Source: Procambarus clarkii
Taxonomy: Eukaryota > Arthropoda > Malacostraca > Decapoda > Cambaridae
NCBI RefSeq assembly: GCF_040958095.1
Contig: NC_091208.1
Location: 1,918,156 to 1,982,155, forward strand
Length of the DNA stretch: 64,000 bases
Direction of reading: 5' to 3'
In this document: positions 42,225 to 53,630 of the stretch, in pieces
How the letters are laid out: the number at the start of each line of letters is the position of its first letter
Numbering within the stretch: position 1 is the stretch's first letter
The notes under the pieces: generated by a model
Told to the model about the DNA's origin: nothing
The model's database searches: none
What the model saw: only the letters and a program-made list of their open reading frames with translations
Program-made: the position numbers and the translations under genes

Positions 42225-45094
42225 AAAAAAAGTCCTTTTTATCATCCTTCTTTTCGTCTAGCATTATTACATCCTCTTCTATTTCCTTTTCATCCTCCTT
42301 CTTTTCTTCTAGCACTATTGAACTAGTGTCATTTATTGGTCTAATATCCTCATTCTTTTCCTTCAACTGATGAAATGGTGTCATTTATTGGATTAATATC
42401 AACTTCCTCTTCCAATTGCTTTCCATCTGTTCCTCTACTATTCATGAACTGTTTTCCTCTTTGATTCTTTTTCAGAGTCAATATTTCATTTTTTCGTCTG
42501 TCTTGGGTATTTAATTTTGATCATTGTTTGGCATCTTTTTGTTTTGTCCCCGATTCTGTTGTTTTATATGTTTTTGATGTTTTTGTTGTTTCCTGTGATG
42601 AAACTTTCTGAGAGGAAATTGTTTTTAAAATGATTTCATCGCCGATTACATTTAAATACTTCTTTATTATTTGTGTTTCAATAAACCATTTCTTTTCTTG
42701 TTCAATATCATCACTGTTCAATAATGTAAGTAATTTTAAATTGTTATCCTTGTTATCAATAGACACTATTTGGTTTTTGTAAATTTCATTGTCGTTAATG
42801 TTAATTTTTTCTCCAATCAGTGTTAAACCCTTAATATTATATATAATGGGAAAAACAGAAGGGGTTTTAATAGCTTTCTTTATATTTTGGGAGTTTAATA
42901 AAGCTGTTTTCATAGTATCGATGTCATATAGGTTTTGTGAAAAATATAGGTTTAATTGAATAGAAGGCATAAGAATTTTATCGTTTATTACCGTAACAAG
43001 ATTTTTATAGAACTGGGCGCAGAATATAAATTTAGAAATATGATTCGAAAGAGAATAGAATAATTGTTTCATTTCATTTTTGGCAACACTATTCCTACAA
43101 AATATTTCTTTTACTTTAATCTGATCGAATGCTAATAACAAATACTTTTTTCGGCACTTCTCTGATAGGTAAGCATCGAGTTCATTAATAATAGTTCTGA
43201 TAATAGAAGTGAACTTTTCTACTAGAGTTTCATCATAGTCTGAAGAAACGTCAATTGTATTAATCATCGACAAATGTATTTTCGATTCTTTTAATTCAGA
43301 AGTCATGACTAACATTTTAGAATTCATTTCTTTATTTGTTTGTTTTAATATCGAATTTTCTCATTCCTGCATTTGTTGAATGGCTAATATTTTAGAAGTA
43401 TCACCATATGATTTGCGAATCACTTGCAAGATAATTACATAAAAGTGTTTTATATTTCGTATGCTAAAATCTTTTTTAAGTTCGTTCTGATAAATTGTAT
43501 ATATAATTGTAATAAAAGTATATACCTTTATAACTTCATAATTTGTTTCTTTTGTATATTTGTATAAATCCGCAAGTGGTTCTATTATCTTTTCTTTAAC
43601 TAAATCCATAGATGCAAGTTCATCTACTAACATTTTAGCCAAATAATTTGGTTCTTGTAACTGACGCTTTAAAACAACATTTAAATCAACATAAGGCATT
43701 AATTCTTTTTTGTGTTTTTCTACTATTTCATCAGTAATATTATTTTTGAAACTATTTAGTATATGATTAAATAACCCTCTTTCTTCCTCGTTAGTAAATA
43801 ATATATTTGCTATATTTTCCAGTTGTAGATCATTATTATTATAATTACTATTGTTAATAATGTCATTTAACTTAGCCATTTTATTTGTGTGTTCTTGTTG
43901 AATATAATTCTTGTGTTCTGTATTAAAATGATCAATAATCTTTATTATTATTTCTTCAATTAGTTTATTTGTTTCACTTGAATAACTATTATTTATAAAC
44001 AATATATTTGAAAAACATTCAGTTATATCATCATTTGATAATATAGATTTTTTTTTTAAATTATTAAATAATGTATTATTAAAATTATTTATTGTGTTTA
44101 TATTCGCCAATAATTCCTTATATTTATTTAGCATTTGGTCCTGAAGTTGTTTATAAGTTTCTTCTTCTTCTTGATGTTTCTCAAGTTCTTTTGTTTTGAG
44201 TGATAATAACTCCTCATATTGCCGTTGATGGGCTTGTTTTTGTTCCTCAAGTTGTTTCATATAGGTTTTTTCTAGTTCATGTTTTTCATAGTTACATTTC
44301 TCAAGTTCATTTTTGTAAGTTTCTTCTAGTTGATGTTTTTCAATTAATATGTCTATAACTTTGAGTTAATTCTTCATTTATTCTATTTATTTCTTGTTTT
44401 TGTTCAGATAATTGTGTGGTACATAGTTGTAGGTTTTTATTGAGTTCAACGTTTTTAGATTTTATTTCAGTATTATTTGAATTAGTTAGAATATTTTACT
44501 GTTTAATTTGATTATCTAATTTTGTTATTTGTTTGTCTTTTTCAGTTAGTTGTTTATCTTTTTCTATATTTCTATTATCTAATTCTTTTATTTGTTTGTC
44601 TTTTTCCTCAATTTTATCTTCACATTCATTAAATTGATCTAAATTAAATATTTGGGTTTTCAATACTTCTTCATATTTATTGTTTTCAATTTCTAAATTG
44701 TTTATTATATTTTTTTTTTCTATTTCAGTTGTAAACTTATCAACTTGTTTATTTAAATCGAGTATTTCGCGTTCTTTTTCTGCTATCGCAGTCTCTAGGA
44801 AAAATTTTTCCATATTACACTCATCATATTGTTTATTTAATAAAGCTATGGTTTTCTTTTGTTGATATTGCCTTTATTAGGAGGATATGTTTTAGTTATT
44901 AATTTTATGTATCGATCAGATAGATCAAATAAATGAAACAATTTATTTAGTAATATGATTGTTCTTGTTTCATCATCATCTTTAGCAGTAACATTGTTTA
45001 AATAAGTTTTTATATTTATACGTTCTCTTAAACCTGAGGTCCCATCCTCAGGGAAATGTACCATACTCAAGATTGTTTTAACAATTTCACTCAT
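42225..45094 (-). pseudogene. Large coiled-coil protein (MSEIVK family), broken copy 2
   Basis: ATG at 45094. The head (MSEIVKTILSMVHF, SGLRERINIKTYLNN) and the C-terminal helical region (FCAQFYKNLVTVINDKIL, IQLNLYFS) match the gene at 20097-22829; the central coiled coil is richer in Glu/Lys/Gln and differs in length. It is broken by several frameshifts (near 44846, between 44496 and 44260, near 43345 and near 42520). Beyond the stop near 42521, coding-like acidic sequence in shifted frames continues to about 42225 and matches the basic tail of copy 1 in part. Two diverged copies keep the same plan, so the gene was under selection after duplication. Confidence 0.65.
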
Positions 45095-45270
45095 TTTTTA
45101 TGGGGTGAGAAGAAAATACCTATTTTGAAGTCCAATGTTAACTTTATCTTATTGAAATGAAATGAAACAGTCCATCAACCAATACACATTATTTTGAATA
45201 GGACATTCAATGTTGATTTTTCAGCATTCAAAATAATTATTTCTTGCATTGAATACACGATACCATAATT

Positions 45271-46312
45271 TTACATTCTCTCGAATATTACGTTTCTGGA
45301 CTCATAATCGGAAACCATATCAGGGAGGAGTCCTGATCTTCCTCCTGTTTCTTGTTCTTCTTCCGAGATTTCCACATAGATATTAAATTTAATGCTAGCA
45401 AAGGTTTCTGAGGAATTAATGTTCTTAGCCACCATTTTACATTCCACCTCATTATTACCATCTTGAAGTTCAAGTTTCATTACCACAAATGGTGGTAATG
45501 AATTTTCTTTAATTGGAAAATCATACTTAGAGAATCCCTGAATAAATATATCTTGACTTGCCGCATGCGTACATGATATCCACAATCTGTCCATGTCGAT
45601 TTTTTTTCTTTTATTATGTGATTTGGTCCGTACTGCATTTATATGGTTTTGTAATTTAACATCTTGTATTTCACTTTGATCTGTATAAACATTAGGTTTC
45701 AAATCATTAATATTCCAAGGAAATATTAAAATAATTGGATTTTTGGTATAATATCCCTTGTCGTAACTAGAATTTTGCCATACATAATTTGCGTTATTTG
45801 AGACAATATTATTATCTAAATATCTTTGGATTTTATTGTAATTTAAAAGGAAGCTATTAAAAGGCTTAATGATTGTATTCTCACTTTCGATTCTATTCTT
45901 AGGATTATACGAAATTGGTGGTTTAGGAATAATTACGAGACCTTTATAGGTATTTATATCTCTGATAAACGGGGGAGAATAATGATTCCAACTTTGAGAC
46001 GATTATATTAGATTCTTCAGAGGACTCTGTTGTTGTTGTTGTTGTTGTTGAACTGATGGTGGATGGTAATGTTGTTTCTTGAAGTACTTCAGAGGACGTT
46101 GTTGTTGTTGTTGTTGTTGTTGGACTGATGGTGGTTTGTAATGTTTCAGAGAATTTTGTTGTTGTTGGACTGATGGTGGATTGTAATGTTGTTTCATGAA
46201 TCGGATCATGTCTGATAGCCTTACTGACATTGATACGTTTTCCGCGTAAATAAATAATTATTATAACGACTATAATTAGGATTATAGCAACTAAAATTCG
46301 TATTAACCCCAT
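45271..46312 (-). pseudogene. Membrane-anchored protein with Thr-rich stalk, frameshifted
   Basis: ATG at 46312; residues 3-22 are a strong N-terminal TM anchor (LIRILVAIILIIVVIIIIYL) followed by RGKR, so the bulk is predicted on the luminal or virion surface. Residues 40-105 hold three imperfect TTxSPTTTTTTTT repeats, likely a glycosylated stalk. A shift in a C run near 45973 separates this from the rest (45960-45271), which is globular with beta-strand pattern (FVVMKLELQD, SIKFNIYVEI). About 345 residues in all. The layout is like that of viral envelope proteins, including entry-complex members, but I find no diagnostic motif. Confidence 0.55.
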
Positions 46313-46590
46313 TACTACTTTTTTCTTTTTTTCCTATTGTTTTTTAGTTATAATAAATTCATAAAATTTTTTATTTTAACAGAATATCAAACATATGCTG
46401 GTTTGAACCCAAAAAAGCATTGATTAACAGGTTATACTTATAATTTTTGAACAATAAGTTTTACAATTAGACCACCAGGTATTGTTATTATAAACAACGC
46501 TATGAACAATAAACTAAACTATATCATCTGATAATATTAAACTATACTTGTATACATTTGTTTCTTTAAAAAAATAGAAGTTTAATAATA

Positions 46591-47658
46591 ATGGAAAATT
46601 GTTTTTATTAGCTTTTAATTATATACAAACTTTTTCTGAATCGAATGGATATGTCCATAAACGACATATCCTATACGAAGCCTCTGCTTCAGTAGTAAAT
46701 ATGGCTAATGGTTATTGTTATGTAGATAAATCGGTCTTTCATTTCCCCTTCAAATGCATTGATAGGTATCTAGATATAAATACAAAAACGAACAAAGATG
46801 AAATAACAGATGAAGAATTAAACCAAAATCAAGAAGAATTAAATAACTTAAGCGAATGTCTAGAAACTCTGGTGTCAGAATATGATATAAAATATGTCTG
46901 GGTCTATGGAAATAATCAAATCTTATTCCAATTACCTGTTTTACAAAATCTGGCAGTCTTCGATATCCGAAATAAGAACATCCACACATTTGGAGACAAA
47001 ATAACAATAAATAAATCTTTTAATGAATCTCGAAATGTATTATACCGTCTGGGTAATATTTGTACATTTCCACCAGTTTTACATAGTATTACAAATCTTT
47101 GTCATTTACTCGCCCAAAATTTGATTAATGGATACCCGGATTCCACAAAGAGTATTACCATCTATACCAAAAATAAAAACAGCAATAATGATCAACAGTG
47201 TAATTTTCATTTAGAAGGTGAGAGTAGTTCAACTTGTGCTTGTCTGTTGAATGAAATAAACCTGCCTTACTCTTATGTTCATATCGGCTAGTCAAGAGCT
47301 ATATACGACAGAATATAAAGATTACATTAATAGTAATCATAGGGATAAGGAACGAATGTGCCAATATATGGCTGAACGTGAAGTCAAATACAAACTGCAA
47401 GCGCTGTTGCTCAGTATGGTTTGGCCCGAGAAAATACATTGGCAATGTAGGAGAAACATAAATGGAATGGATGTAGGCGTAACAATTCTAAACTCTCTTG
47501 TTAAAAATAAATATAACTGGATTCAATGGGAGGTTAGGAATTTTAACAAACACATAATGAAGCAAAGAAGGGTGAATCATCAAGATTCATATATCATAGC
47601 AAATATTCTGATCTTTTTAGGGTATGAAGAAACACATAATATATGTAAACTACCATAA
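46591..47658 (+). pseudogene. Paralogue pair member A (HILYEAS family)
   Basis: ATG at 46591, shifted within five codons by a T run (46601-46605) one base short, then open 46599-47291 and 47275-47658 after a second shift. About 350 residues. Conserved with 53631-54703: LLAFNYIQ, HILYEAS, VVNM.NG.C.VDKS.FHFP, KY.WVYG.NQILF.LPVLQ, STCACLLNE, (W/Y)PEK.HW.C and INHRDS/VNHQDS. The order of a short acidic beta-rich start, a WVYG..Q block and a Cys/His-rich part faintly recalls DnaQ-like exonuclease relatives in arthropod elements; this is only a suggestion. Confidence 0.6.
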
Positions 47659-47989
47659 CAACAATCCTGAAACATTTCATGCTAAAGAAGATAATAAAAC
47701 TAAATTATTTTCAAATGCATGACTTAGGAAAGAACCTGGGACATTGTTTAGCTTAACAATATGAAAGATGCAAGAAAAAGGATTTTTTTTTTCAATGGTC
47801 ACAAAGGGTTGACATGTTTCATTCCATATTAATTCCACTGTAATTTTCATTAAATAAAAGTGTGCATGTCTTTATTTTTTTAAATTTTGCCTTGGTAATT
47901 ATTATTCAGTGTAGGTTATCGAAAGGGCAGGACTGTATGGGACATATGTTGTTTTCGTTGTGTTTGTGAATTGCCTAGATAAACTAGAT

Positions 47990-48150
47990 AGTAATAAGTA
48001 CCACATAAAAGTCCCGGTTCTGACTAATAGCTGGTTGCCGGAAGCACTGTGTTAGCTGAGCCACATATATAAATATCCGTGGCCACTCTCACTACATCCA
48101 CTAACGGACGGCCATCCAGCCAGCCCACCACACACGCTTTGCTGCCCTTC
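47990..48150 (+). promoter_or_regulatory. Shared TATA promoter cassette, plus orientation
   Basis: GTACCACATAAAAGTCCCGG, AGCTGGTTGCCGGAAGCA, CTGTGTTAGCTGAGCC, TATA box CATATATAAATA (48064-48075), TCCGTGGCCACTCTCACTAC, and GCTGCCCTTCCAAGAAAAAG before the ATG at 48171. Nearly the same as the cassette of the MLS gene at 39.7 kb. 47659-47989 shows nothing else. Confidence 0.75.
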
Positions 48151-48170
48151 CAAGAAAAAGTTGTACGAAG

Positions 48171-48419
48171 ATGCTTTCCCAGATTAACCCTAGGCAGAGA
48201 CAAGCTGAGTTGATTAAAAACTTGAAAAGAATGGAAACACACTTGAAGAAGAAAAAGAAAGAGTTGATTTACCTCAAGAACGAGAATAAGATGTTAACAC
48301 AGAAGAAAGATGTTATCTACCAGAAGTTTCCACCAACCAACAAGAGAGTGAACTCGAAAATAGAACATATAAGGGGGGAAGAAAAAGAAAGAGTTGATTT
48401 ACCTCAAGAACGAGAATAA
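48171..48419 (+). CDS. Small coiled-coil protein (MLS family), second member
   Basis: 82 residues, ATG 96 bp after the TATA box. N-terminus MLSQINPRQRQAELIKNLKR resembles the MLS gene at 39298-39714; then Lys/Glu/Leu heptads (KKKKELIYLKNENKMLTQKK). The stop at 48417 arises because a 130 bp duplication, not a multiple of three, throws the second unit into another frame. The ancestral protein was probably longer. Confidence 0.55.
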   Translation: MLSQINPRQRQAELIKNLKRMETHLKKKKKELIYLKNENKMLTQKKDVIYQKFPPTNKRVNSKIEHIRGEEKERVDLPQERE

Positions 48420-48603
48420 GATGTTAACACAGAAGAATGTTGTTATCTACCAGAAGTTTCCACCAACCAACAAGAGAGTGAACTAGAAAATAGAATATAT
48501 AAGGGGGGAAGAAAAAGAAAGAGTTGCTTTACCTCAAGAACGAGCGTAAGATGTTAACACAGAAGATTCCACCAACCAACAAGAGAGTGAACTAGAAAAT
48601 AGA
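48251..48603 (+). repeat. 130 bp tandem repeat derived from coding sequence
   Basis: Units start at 48251, 48381 and 48511 with GAAAAAGAAAGAGTTG; the third lacks about 20 bp after TAACACAGAAGA. Units 1 and 2 differ at a handful of positions. The repeat is part of the coiled-coil gene. Confidence 0.9.
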
Positions 48604-48670
48604 ATATCCACTATTATTAAAGTGTTTATAATAAATAAACATTGTTTATTTGAATGCCTTAATGTTTGTT

Positions 48671-48739
<69 letters not shown>

Positions 48740-49121
48740 CAGATTTAACCTTGTTTGTGTTAATATGCTATAAAGTTTGTGTGAAGAGGCTCTGGGAAAA
48801 TGAAGGAAATCAACCATTCCAATAAATATATTTTTCTAACTACATACATAAATACAATAATTATATTATATAAAAAAAAACAGTACCACCCAATTTAATA
48901 TCATAAAATTGTGTAGTGTGAGTACAATAGGGCATGAATGCTAGATACTACTACTAACGTTAAATAAGGCATGAGCCAAGTTTAATTAATAAAGCTTAGG
49001 TAGGGGAAAATCAACAGGGGTGGTCACGGCATATGGCACTTGGGTGGCCACAGCAATAATAACAATTGAGTTGGCCCACCCACATCGGGTGGCCCTGGAT
49101 GAATTATTAAATAATTAATCA
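48604..49121. other. Non-coding, with (TG)n microsatellite
   Basis: A (TG)n run occupies about 48675-48738. 48960-49110 holds GGGTGGCC/GGGTGGTC-like short repeats and the end of the vWA gene region. No gene seen. Confidence 0.8.
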
Positions 49122-52100
49122 TCAGTAGGGGGCCATTTCTCGATATATATTTTGTAAAAATGTAAGGTCCTCAATGAAAGCATTGTCTAATTGAGACTTA
49201 CTAATAGACTCTTGGTACAAGATAGCATCTGGTATGTCTTCATGCCTGCAAAAATAGGCTGCCGAGTGCAAATAATGAGGATAATTTGAAGAATAATGAC
49301 GTGCTAAATATAAGTGTTGATTATACCTTTTACTGGGTATCAGGTAAAAAGGACAATTTCGACATTGACAAGCATTACCCAACAGCCCTACATTTGGTCG
49401 GTATTTCTTATATACTTCTTCAAAAGTATCATTTGTTACCTGAACTCCTCGTCCAGAAGCCTCTATTAGGATTTGTGACCTTGTCATGGGGAGCACAATT
49501 TCTCTGTGTGTTGATAAATATTCCTGCAACCACAATCCTTTTTATGTTGAACAATTATATTTTCAAACTCCTTGTAAATATTGAGACAATTCTCCTGGTG
49601 AATCCGCTGAGTCACTAAAGCTTGGACGTTATCACTAACATTTGAAGTTAGCCGTTCACGAGAGTCTCTATACTGTAGGGCATGTGCAGTATAAATAAAC
49701 ACGTTGTGTTCATTAAACATATTGTCAATAACCTCTTCCTTTAGACCAACTTCTTTAGCAAAATTTCGCAATGAAAACCAAGATATATCTCCAGCCAGAA
49801 AAACATCCCGTAGCTTCTCTACCTTCTTCATATCCACAGCTATGGGGATCTGTTCAATTAACTTTTCCTTAATATTTTGCATGTCCTCGTCTTTAAAATG
49901 TTTTCTGGCTGTCTTCTCAACCTCTTCTAAGGTATAAAAATCCTTAAGGGTTAGGTTTTCTGAGGTCGCAATGTAGTTCATCACCCATTCTTCTTTAAGC
50001 TTTTCATCAACAAGTGTTTTGGCAAAGAAATCAGTGAAGGGTGTGGAATTCTTTTCCTGTTTCTTATATTTAGAAAGGCAACGACCAATGTATTCTAAGA
50101 GAATCATTCTCACAACTTTGATAACAACTTTATCTTCTAGAGGAGTTTCATCACTTCGTTGATGTAAGTAAAGTATAAACATAGGTTTAATTAGTGACTC
50201 ACATTTTATGGGTTTTTCCCCCAAATTTCTTTCAAAACTCTCTGTCATGAGTGCTTGGGCCGTGTCATTGATAAGCACTTGCCAATATTTCTTAAAACTT
50301 GGTCGGTGGAGATACCCGAATGTTGCTGTTGCTTCTATGTGTGCAATACGCAATCGCACAAACTCGGGCCTAGGCTGAGTTGGGTTTTCAAACAGAATCC
50401 TCATCCAGGTCACTCCTAAAGCTGCCATGTGAATGTCAAAATCAATAATGTGTGGATTTTTTGTGATTGCATAAGTCGCACACATCGCATAGAGTCTTCT
50501 ACTCATTAATGGGGCCATAAATTGGAAAGCATCTTGAGAAAAGATCGGGATTATGGCATTAAAGCTATTATCAGATACCAACTCCACTACTTTGCTCTTT
50601 TCTATGGCAACCTGGCTCATGATAGTATATGACCATTTCAGTATACTTCTAACACTATATGACCATGGATTGATTGTTACAGAGTCACTATGTGGAGCAT
50701 ACACGGGAATGCCAGAGATCGTAAACAGTTTTAAAAACTCATATTTATTATTACTATTCAACATTGTGGGGAAATCTCGATCTTGCAAGTCAGATATAGT
50801 GGAGGTCATTGTTACTTGACAATAATCATCTGGATCATTTTTAATGCGCATTATCAACTTTTTTTGTTCATCATAAATCTCCATGAACATTTTACAATTA
50901 TTTCTATAATCTTCATCTGAATGACCTTTCATCTGAAGACAGTTAGTTTCATATTTTCCACCTCTTACTGTTGTACTCAGAATAGTTTCAGCCAGATCTA
51001 TTTCATTTTGGAATTTTTCAGTGGTTAATATTACTCTTATTTTTATTAAGCAAGGATCTTAACTCTAATTCATATTTTTGAAATTCTTTTTGTTCTAACC
51101 GATCTCGAATAGATCTACTACTGAGTTTCTCACTAGCTTGAATTGATTTAAAAATTCTTTCCATTACGAGGTAATACATCTGAAGGAACTGATTCTTTCT
51201 TATTATTAATTTGAATAATAACAGAATTCCATTGTCGAAATACTTCATTCAACTCAAATAATGATATACGACGAAACTGGGGTGAAATGTGACATCCATT
51301 ATTACCATATATTAATCTAAGTTGTTTCACTTGTTCTTGTTCACAGGGAAAATATACCCACTCATTCAGGTAGAATTTGTCCTTGGCTATACCCCCTGGC
51401 AGTAAGAAACCTTTCACTGACAACTTCAGGATCGGTGAAATTCCATCAGATATGTATCCACCAATTTTCTTCATCTCTTCCTCTAATTCATCTGACGTTT
51501 TCGCCCAGAAAAGTGAAGGCATATTGGTACTACCATTGTGCAAACGCGACCTTATATCCAGACTATACTGAACGGGAAAGTCACATCCCACACCTTAACA
51601 CAAAAACCTCACAAATCTTATTCTCAACCTCATTCATTTTGTCAATAACATGACTTGGCTCAATAAATGTTGTATTATGATGGCCGTCAGTAATAAGAAA
51701 CACTTTGATATACCTCTCCTTACATTGGTAAACTTCATGTACAATAGTTTGTAGGGCACCAGTCAAATCTGTACGACCATTAGCAAAATCACTATTTATT
51801 AGGTTTGTTTCTGATCGTTTTAATTCAACTTTACTGCCAAACACGAACAGATTCATTCTCCCTACCAAATGAGGTGCCACATATTCGTTCCACCCTGTCA
51901 TTACACCATTCCAGTAAATGAACATGGATCCTGACACATCTGCCATGAGAATATTGTAGGTACTTGCTTGATGAGACACATTATTCTTTGGATCCGCTCC
52001 CGTTAATAATAAATCTGGTACTTTAGATGGCATCTGGAACACTATGTGAGTCTTCTCTTCACCTTCGACATTCTTCTCTTTAATAATACAGAGTTCCATT

Positions 52101-52391
52101 TCCAATATCCCAAGATCATTCGTCTCTTGTTCATCATCTTCCTCTATTATAACCATTTCAGGCGGGAGGGGGGACAACATTAACTGCTGTGTAGATTGTT
52201 CTAAAATAAAAATAAAAAAAAACAAACATAAACATATATTAAAATAAGAAAAAAAAGGTATATTGTAAAAAATGTATATAAACATCTATATATTCGTATT
52301 ATTACCTACCATCCATTGTTTCCTCTTCTAAAAAGGGACTTGGACTTCTAGATTTGGCGTTCGTTTCAGCTTTCTCCAAGTAATTTCTCAT
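49122..52391 (-). pseudogene. von Willebrand factor A-domain protein, spliced, frameshifted
   Basis: Exon 1 52391-52310 (ATG at 52391) joins in phase to exon 2 from 52200 through GTAGGT and TATTTTAG borders. The vWA domain (about residues 55-260) has a complete metal site: DVSGSM (51922-51945), the Thr of NGRTDL and ITDGHHN. After it comes about 700 residues of helical sequence without a known domain, then a Cys pair region (CQCRNC). Frameshifts near 51585, 51180, 51035 and 49510 split the frame; each is near a short homopolymer. About 1050 codons overall. vWA domains mediate metal-dependent protein binding, and cytosolic forms often act with ubiquitin or ligase systems. Its intron suggests a host-type origin. 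Confidence 0.7.
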
Positions 52392-52469
52392 TATGTCAGT
52401 TTGTCTTTAAGGAGAGGATGCAGAGGGCATCCTGACTGCTAATAAACTGAAGGCTCAGATGATATTCAA

Positions 52470-52490
52470 CTCCTTTTATATAATCATACA
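52470..52490 (-). promoter_or_regulatory. TATA box of the vWA gene
   Basis: TTATATAAAAGG on minus at 52472-52483, about 85 bp before the ATG at 52391. 52486-52616 shows nothing else. Confidence 0.5.
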
Positions 52491-52616
52491 ACATGCACTT
52501 CACTTCTGTTTCATTGTCACTGATGTATCCAAGATGGACTGTATAGTAGGATAATGTATTGTAAGATTTTTCTAAGGTACCTGATGTTTGAACACATACG
52601 ATGTTTAAATATTTTT

Positions 52617-53621
52617 TTATGAAGAAGGTTTGAATCTTTTTCTTATTGGATTATCATCATTGTCTTCAACATTTTCCATTAATTCTTCATCATGTTCTTT
52701 TAAATTAAAGAATTGATTGGCATCGTATTCTGCCTGAACCTTACCCCGATTATTAATAAATTCTATTATACCACACATAATTAAACTTATTCCAGTTTGA
52801 ACCAAGGCATGTATTATTATTGTACTAGAAGAAGTTGGTTGATAGTGTTTCATATCTTTCATGTCTAATGAAAGAAGCATTAATAATTTGTCAACATGTT
52901 CATTCTTGTTATTTTCAATGCGTTGTAAACTAATTAAAATCTGCTTAAAAATCAGGTTTATTGACGATAAATACTGAGGATATTTCTGGAGAGCAATGTC
53001 TTTAATTTGTTCAGAAACATTTTTAAATAATTGAAAGAAGTCTTTAACATAAGAGTGATTTGATAATATATTTTGTACCAAAGTTATCATATTTATAATA
53101 TTTCTCAATTCTTCATCGTCCATATCCTCTAGATTTTGATTACCAAATTCATAAATAAATTTAGACATTTCATCATCATTGTTTTTAGGAGAACATTTTT
53201 GTTGAATGTATATTTTCAATAGATATCGTCGTAATTCTTTATTATTCTTTTTCACTTTATAATCAAATACATGACTATATAAACTACCTCTATCTTTTTT
53301 TGGGAAATGTGGTCTAGGAGATGGCAAATCTGTTAGTTCTGGTTGTTTTTGTTGTTCTAGTTTTGATTCTGATTCCATTTTAGGTTTAGGTCTTGGTTCA
53401 AGTTCAAGTATGGGTTCAGGTTCAAGTATGGGTTCGGGTTCAAGTATGGGTTCGGGTTCAAGTATGGGTTCAGGTTCAAGTATGGGTTCGGGTTCGGGTT
53501 CGGGTTGTAAAGAAATTTGTGAAAATAAAGGTAATGACGATATTGAATCTGAAGATAGTATTCTTGAGTAATCATCAGATGATGTAGGTAAATATAAATT
53601 ACTATTAATAATAGATTCCAT
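52617..53621 (-). CDS. Orphan with EPEPIL repeats
   Basis: 334 residues, ATG at 53621, intact. Residues 40-80 are a tandem (EPEPIL) repeat with variants, coded by an 18 bp unit GAACCTGAACCCATACTT-like at about 53393-53510. After a basic, Pro-rich linker the remaining 230 residues are helical and hydrophobic in pattern, with an acidic then basic end (IRKRFKPSS), which could be a nuclear signal. No TM or known motif. Same strand and close to the next gene (10 bp), so co-transcription is possible. Confidence 0.6.
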   Translation of the reverse strand: MESIINSNLYLPTSSDDYSRILSSDSISSLPLFSQISLQPEPEPEPILEPEPILEPEPILEPEPILEPEPILELEPRPKPKMESESKLEQQKQPELTDLPSPRPHFPKKDRGSLYSHVFDYKVKKNNKELRRYLLKIYIQQKCSPKNNDDEMSKFIYEFGNQNLEDMDDEELRNIINMITLVQNILSNHSYVKDFFQLFKNVSEQIKDIALQKYPQYLSSINLIFKQILISLQRIENNKNEHVDKLLMLLSLDMKDMKHYQPTSSSTIIIHALVQTGISLIMCGIIEFINNRGKVQAEYDANQFFNLKEHDEELMENVEDNDDNPIRKRFKPSS

Positions 53622-53630
53622 TTTTATTTA

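Noticed and set aside
48622-48825. ORF with Val/Cys repeats
   Set aside because: Product of the (TG)n microsatellite.
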